Origin: Cytophagaceae bacterium
GTDB lineage: Bacteria; Bacteroidota; Bacteroidia; Cytophagales; Flexibacteraceae
Assembly: GCA_947464365.1 (NCBI GenBank)
Contig: CANHWS010000112.1
Span: 1-10,066 of the forward strand
Direction: 5' to 3'
DNA length: 10,066 nt
Under the pieces are notes generated by a model. The model did not search any database. It saw nothing but the letters and a program-made list of their open reading frames with translations, and was not told where the DNA came from. How positions within the stretch are numbered: position 1 is the stretch's first letter; the number at the start of each line of letters is the position of its first letter. Positions 6,493 to 10,066 of the stretch are shown in pieces. The position numbers and the translations under genes were made by a program.

Positions 6493-8636
6493 TGGCAGTC
6501 ACCAGAGCGAAATCTGCCAACCAGCGCAACGTTAGGTCATCCATCCTGCTTAGGGTCAGGCTGGTGTTCCTCGGTTGTTTACTCTTGGGGATCGGCATCA
6601 TCGGACGTATGTTCTACCTCCAGCAAGTGGTAGGTAACAGCCTGCGTGAAAAGGCGAAGGAGAACCTGATGACTTTGGACGAGGTGCCAGCCACCAGAGG
6701 AAATATTTATGCTGGGGATGGCAACAGTCTACTTGCAACTAGCCTACCTAGCTATCAGTTAGCGATGGACCCAACAGTGGCAGATGTCAAAATCTTTGCT
6801 GCCGCCGTGGATTCCCTAGCTGACTCTTTGGCTATGTTCTACAAAGACGCCAGCAAACGAGAGTATGTCCGGAAAATCAAAGGGGCACGTGCAGAAAAAA
6901 AACGGTACTTAATTGTCAATAACGATTACATCGACTATCAAGACAAAAAGCGGATGCTCCGTTGGCCGATAATTCGGCTCGGTCGGAACAAGGGAGGGGT
7001 TATCTTCGAGAAAACCGAACGCCGCGAACGCCCATTTGGTTTGTTAGCCTCCCGTACGCTAGGCAACGTCAACCAAAATAAAGGTGGATCGGGTATCGAG
7101 TACAGCTTCAATGATACCCTAGCTGGCAAGGATGGCCTGACACTTTTCCGCCGGATGGGTGGTGGTCTCAAAAAGCCAATTTATGAAGAGCGTCAACCTA
7201 TTCATGGTTATGACCTGATAACCACTATCGACATCAACCTGCAAGATGTAGCCGAAACAGCCCTTGAGCGTGAGCTAAAACGCAACGGGGCCGACTATGG
7301 CTGTGCTGTGCTTATGGAGGTCGCAACCGGCGAAATCAAAGCTATGGCCAACCTGGGCCTAGATCTCGCCAATCATGATACTGTTTACCGCGAACGGCTG
7401 AACTATGCTGTACTGACTGCTGCAGAGCCGGGTAGCACAATGAAGCTTGCGAGCTATCTAGCCCTTTTACAAGACAATCGCATTAAACCAACAGATTCGG
7501 TATTTTGCGACTGGGGCTCTCGTATGTTTGGCCCTGATAAAATGTCTGACTCCAAACCTGGTGGTTATGGCTTCCTGAGCATCGAACAGGCCTTTGCTTA
7601 TAGTAGTAATGTGGCCATCAGCAAACTGGCCAACCAGCACTTTAAGTCACGTCCGCTCAAGTACATGGAGTATATGGACGCCTTTGGGTTGACATCGTCC
7701 ATCGATTTTCAGCTAAAGGGCCACGTCAAGCCTTTATTCTATCGACCGGGCAACAAACAGTGGAACACCAATACCTTGCCCTGGATGAGTGTCGGCTATA
7801 ACTGCCAGATCACACCACTCCAGACCCTTACCTTCTACAATGCCGTTGCCAATAATGGGGTCATGGTCGAGCCCCGTATAGTTAAGGAGGTTAGGCGAGC
7901 AGATAAGCTACTATACACATTCCCAGTCAAGATCCTGAGGCCTAAGATTGCTGATGATAAACCCCTAGCGCAGGTTCGGAAACTGTTGGAGGCCGTGGTG
8001 GACTATGGTACGGCTAAAAACATCCGGCAGACGGAATATAGAATAGCAGGCAAGACTGGTACGGCCAAGAAACTTATTGGTGGGCGCTATACCGAACGTT
8101 ATTATGCCTCTTTTGCTGGCTACTTCCCCGCCGAAAAACCTAAGTATAGCTGTATCGTTATCATAGACAATCCATCCATGCCACTATATGGGGCCGACGT
8201 CGCTGCGCCTGTTTTCCGTGAGCTTGCAAGCAAGATCTACGCACAAGATGTCGAGATGCATAAGGAGCTGAGCAAGGAAGTTGTCGCCAAAGTGAGCGGT
8301 GAGCCGCGCGAATTGCCTACAATCGGTGCTGGCTTTTATGAGGACCTGGCCTTGATCAGCAACTATTTTAAAGTTAGCAACCACAACAAAGCTGCGGGTG
8401 CAACTATTGTACGCCCCACAAGACACGAAAACGCCATCTATTGGGAGCGAATGAAGGCCATTCCTAGCACCGTACCAGATGTCCGGACCATGATGTTGCG
8501 TGATGCTCTACCTATCTTGGAAAATGCAGGCTACACAGCCAACATCGTAGGTAAGGGTAGGGTGGTATCGCAGTCTCCGGCACCTGGCACCCCACTTAGC
8601 AAACGGAGCATCGTCACCATCTCGATGGGGAGTTAG
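6492..8636 (+). CDS. ftsI: FtsI-type penicillin-binding protein (class B transpeptidase) with PASTA domain
   Basis: The 714-residue protein crosslinks septal peptidoglycan through D,D-transpeptidation in the periplasm. A short basic cytoplasmic tail is followed by one membrane helix at about 20-40. The dimerisation (pedestal) domain includes ATRGNIYAGDGNSLLATS (67-84), the conserved R-G-x-I motif. The transpeptidase domain has all three active-site motifs: nucleophile Ser315 and Lys318 in EPGSTMKL, S371-S-N373 (SxN), and K521-T-G523 in AGKTGTAKK. Spacing is normal for FtsI/PBP3. One PASTA domain (about 660-714, STVPDVRTMM to the end) closes the protein; such C-terminal PASTA units are common in Bacteroidota FtsI. 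It overlaps the ftsL-like gene by one base. In most Bacteroidota murE and mraY follow, but here ileS does. Confidence 0.95.
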   Translation: MAVTRAKSANQRNVRSSILLRVRLVFLGCLLLGIGIIGRMFYLQQVVGNSLREKAKENLMTLDEVPATRGNIYAGDGNSLLATSLPSYQLAMDPTVADVKIFAAAVDSLADSLAMFYKDASKREYVRKIKGARAEKKRYLIVNNDYIDYQDKKRMLRWPIIRLGRNKGGVIFEKTERRERPFGLLASRTLGNVNQNKGGSGIEYSFNDTLAGKDGLTLFRRMGGGLKKPIYEERQPIHGYDLITTIDINLQDVAETALERELKRNGADYGCAVLMEVATGEIKAMANLGLDLANHDTVYRERLNYAVLTAAEPGSTMKLASYLALLQDNRIKPTDSVFCDWGSRMFGPDKMSDSKPGGYGFLSIEQAFAYSSNVAISKLANQHFKSRPLKYMEYMDAFGLTSSIDFQLKGHVKPLFYRPGNKQWNTNTLPWMSVGYNCQITPLQTLTFYNAVANNGVMVEPRIVKEVRRADKLLYTFPVKILRPKIADDKPLAQVRKLLEAVVDYGTAKNIRQTEYRIAGKTGTAKKLIGGRYTERYYASFAGYFPAEKPKYSCIVIIDNPSMPLYGADVAAPVFRELASKIYAQDVEMHKELSKEVVAKVSGEPRELPTIGAGFYEDLALISNYFKVSNHNKAAGATIVRPTRHENAIYWERMKAIPSTVPDVRTMMLRDALPILENAGYTANIVGKGRVVSQSPAPGTPLSKRSIVTISMGS

Positions 8637-8672
8637 TCCATAGCCTAAACCACCAGGACTTGTTTTGTTTTT
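8635..8672 (+). terminator. weak terminator candidate after ftsI
   Basis: AGTCC (8635-8639, overlapping the ftsI stop codon) pairs with GGACT (8656-8660) around a 16-base loop, and a T-rich tail TGTTTTGTTTTT follows at once (8661-8672). The tail is good but the stem is only 5 bp, so this is a marginal intrinsic terminator. Confidence 0.35.
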
Positions 8673-8704
8673 GAGATGACTGCAATCTTGAAATGGGCTT
8701 TGTA

Positions 8705-8759
8705 GGTTGGCCATATTGCTAGCTACTCGGTTGGCCATATTGCTAGCTACTCGGTTGGC
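8705..8759. repeat. 24-bp tandem duplication with a partial third copy
   Basis: Two perfect 24-bp copies (8705-8728 and 8729-8752) begin GGTTGGCC and end GCTAGCTACTC, and are followed by seven bases of a third copy (8753-8759). Each unit contains the palindrome GCTAGC. The array is in the 248-bp gap between ftsI and ileS, in no recognised gene. Perfect identity suggests a recent duplication by slippage, or selection on a repeated binding site. Confidence 0.9.
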
Positions 8760-8811
8760 GTAAGGGGGATGGCCCCAAAGCCACTTTTATGGTGGAGGCC
8801 TAACATCCCTT

Positions 8812-8829
8812 CGCATTTGCTAAATTGCG
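8812..8829 (+). repeat. imperfect hairpin in the ileS upstream region
   Basis: CGCATTT (8812-8818) can pair with AAATTGCG (8822-8829) with a single bulged T, closing a GCT loop. It lies 55 bp before the ileS start. The flanking sequence offers no T-run for termination. It may be part of an untranslated leader. Confidence 0.28.
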
Positions 8830-8855
8830 CCCCCAATACACTTCTCATTTGCCTT

Positions 8856-8876
8856 GGGCTAGGATTCGCTAGTCCC
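8856..8876 (+). repeat. hairpin directly ahead of the ileS start
   Basis: GGGCTAG (8856-8862) pairs with CTAG-T-CCC (8869-8876) with one bulged T and a six-base loop, giving seven base pairs. It ends eight bases before the ileS ATG, so if transcribed it would sit in the ribosome-entry region and could influence translation. No Shine-Dalgarno is visible between it and the start. Confidence 0.32.
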
Positions 8877-8884
8877 TACCTGTC

Positions 8885-10066
8885 ATGTTAAGCACTGCTT
8901 CCCCACGTTTTCAAGAGTCCAAAAATCCTGATTATGCCGCTATAGCCACCGAGGTTCTTGCTTGGTGGAAGGAAAACCAGATTTTTCAGCAGTCCATTGA
9001 TCAGCGGAAAGGGGGCGAATATTTTACGTTTTACGAAGGCCCACCATCAGCCAATGGTACCCCTGGTATCCACCATGTGATGGCCCGGGCCGTCAAGGAT
9101 ATTTTCTGTCGGTATAAGTCCCAAAAGGGCTATATCGTTAACCGCAAAGGCGGTTGGGATACCCATGGTTTACCTGTCGAGCTACAGGTGGAGCGTGAGC
9201 TAGGCATCACCAAAGAGGATATTGGTAAAAAGATCTCCGTAGCAGAATATAACGCCAAATGCAGGGAAACTGTCATGAAATTCACTGATCAGTGGAACAA
9301 CATGACCGAGCGGATGGGCTATTGGGTCGATCTGGATAACCCCTATATCACCTTCGAAACGCCATATATCGAGACCCTTTGGCACTTGCTTCAGCGGCTC
9401 TATAGCGAAGGTTACCTCTACAAAGGCTATACTATCCAGCCCTACAGCCCAGCAGCAGGTACAGGCCTTAGCAGCCACGAGCTCAACCAACCTGGTGCAT
9501 ACAAGGATGTCAAGGATACCACAATCGTGGCCATGTTCGCTGCTGAGCGCACGGAGGCCAATGCCAATTTGTTTGCCTCAGAAAGTGAACATGTTTGTTT
9601 CTTGGCCTGGACCACTACACCTTGGACCTTGCCTGCCAACTCAGCCTTGGCTGTTGGCAAAAATATCACCTACGTTAAGGTCCGGACCTTCAATCCGTAC
9701 ACACATACTCCCGTCAGCGTCATCTTGGCGCAAGACCTGCTAGCTAAATACTTCGGCGAAAAGGGGAAAGATGGTGACTTTGATGCCTATAATCCGGGGG
9801 ACAAAGTGATCCCATGGCAGGTGCTAGATCAATACACTGGTCAGGACCTTGCTGGTGCCACCTATGCCCAGCTGATGCCTTATGTCCAACCAGATGTGCC
9901 TGCCTTTAGGGTAATTATTGGGGATTTCGTGAGCACAGAGGATGGCACTGGTATCGTCCACATTGCCCCTACATTTGGTTCGGATGACTTTAGGGTTGCC
10001 AACCAGAATGGCATCCCAGCTATCATGGTGCCAGACGAGTATGGCAAACCTAGCCCCATCGTTGAC
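8885..10066 (+). CDS. ileS: isoleucyl-tRNA synthetase, type 2 (eukaryote-like), 5' part
   Basis: The first 394 codons of a class I synthetase that charges tRNA-Ile; the full enzyme of this type is usually above 1000 residues, so about a third is present and the frame is open to the right edge. The region YEGPPSANGTPGIHHVMAR (50-68) carries the ATP-binding signature, which reads GIHH (61-64) in place of HIGH. It is followed by KGGWDTHGLPVEL (88-100) and by GITKEDIGKKISVAEYN (107-123), both typical of type 2 IleRS as found in Bacteroidota and eukaryotic cytosol. The CP1 editing domain, which hydrolyses mischarged Val-tRNA, includes the threonine-rich WTTTPWTLPAN (242-252) and GTGIVHIAPTFGSDD (354-368), with its conserved acidic end. 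The ATG at 8885 gives a normal N-terminus; it has no Shine-Dalgarno but a hairpin just upstream. The KMSKS loop lies beyond the window. Confidence 0.96.
   Translation, partial: MLSTASPRFQESKNPDYAAIATEVLAWWKENQIFQQSIDQRKGGEYFTFYEGPPSANGTPGIHHVMARAVKDIFCRYKSQKGYIVNRKGGWDTHGLPVELQVERELGITKEDIGKKISVAEYNAKCRETVMKFTDQWNNMTERMGYWVDLDNPYITFETPYIETLWHLLQRLYSEGYLYKGYTIQPYSPAAGTGLSSHELNQPGAYKDVKDTTIVAMFAAERTEANANLFASESEHVCFLAWTTTPWTLPANSALAVGKNITYVKVRTFNPYTHTPVSVILAQDLLAKYFGEKGKDGDFDAYNPGDKVIPWQVLDQYTGQDLAGATYAQLMPYVQPDVPAFRVIIGDFVSTEDGTGIVHIAPTFGSDDFRVANQNGIPAIMVPDEYGKPSPIVD

Noticed and set aside
8508..8738. 76-codon minus-strand open frame covering the end of ftsI and the tandem repeat
   Set aside because: Mostly antisense to the PASTA domain coding sequence; no motif, signal peptide or plausible composition.

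Overview
The window looks like chromosomal housekeeping DNA from a member of the Bacteroidota. The evidence is a DUF4836-type lipoprotein, the diverged FtsL-like protein overlapping a PASTA-bearing class B penicillin-binding protein, an eukaryote-like (type 2) isoleucyl-tRNA synthetase, and start codons with no clear Shine-Dalgarno sequence ahead of most of them. A more exact placement (for example Saprospiria or Chitinophagia) is a guess. No mobile element, CRISPR array, rRNA or tRNA gene was seen.

Layout. Minus strand, 1-1802: the first 19 codons of an unidentified gene run off the left edge, preceded by a DUF4836-like lipoprotein gene. A 221-bp divergent intergenic region follows. Everything from 2024 onward reads on the plus strand: an enoyl-CoA hydratase/crotonase, tyrosyl-tRNA synthetase (tyrS), triosephosphate isomerase (tpiA), a small secreted protein built from six 13-residue repeats, phosphopantetheine adenylyltransferase (coaD), an FtsL-like divisome protein overlapping by one base with an FtsI-type transpeptidase, and the first 394 codons of isoleucyl-tRNA synthetase (ileS), cut by the right edge. 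No gene-free stretch exceeds 300 bp; the longest is 248 bp ahead of ileS.

Functionally this is a mix of translation (tyrS, ileS), central metabolism (tpiA, crotonase), coenzyme A synthesis (coaD), septal cell-wall synthesis (ftsL, ftsI) and two exported proteins of unknown role. Only ftsL-ftsI is clearly translationally coupled. The other plus-strand genes are separated by 29-248 bp, and several gaps contain short inverted repeats.

The observations most worth following are: the swapped HIGH signature (GIHH) in IleRS, which in type 2 enzymes is linked to very strong mupirocin resistance; the secreted 13-residue-repeat protein; and the ftsL-ftsI pair standing apart from the rest of the division and cell-wall cluster. 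I saw no convincing wholly new multi-gene system here.
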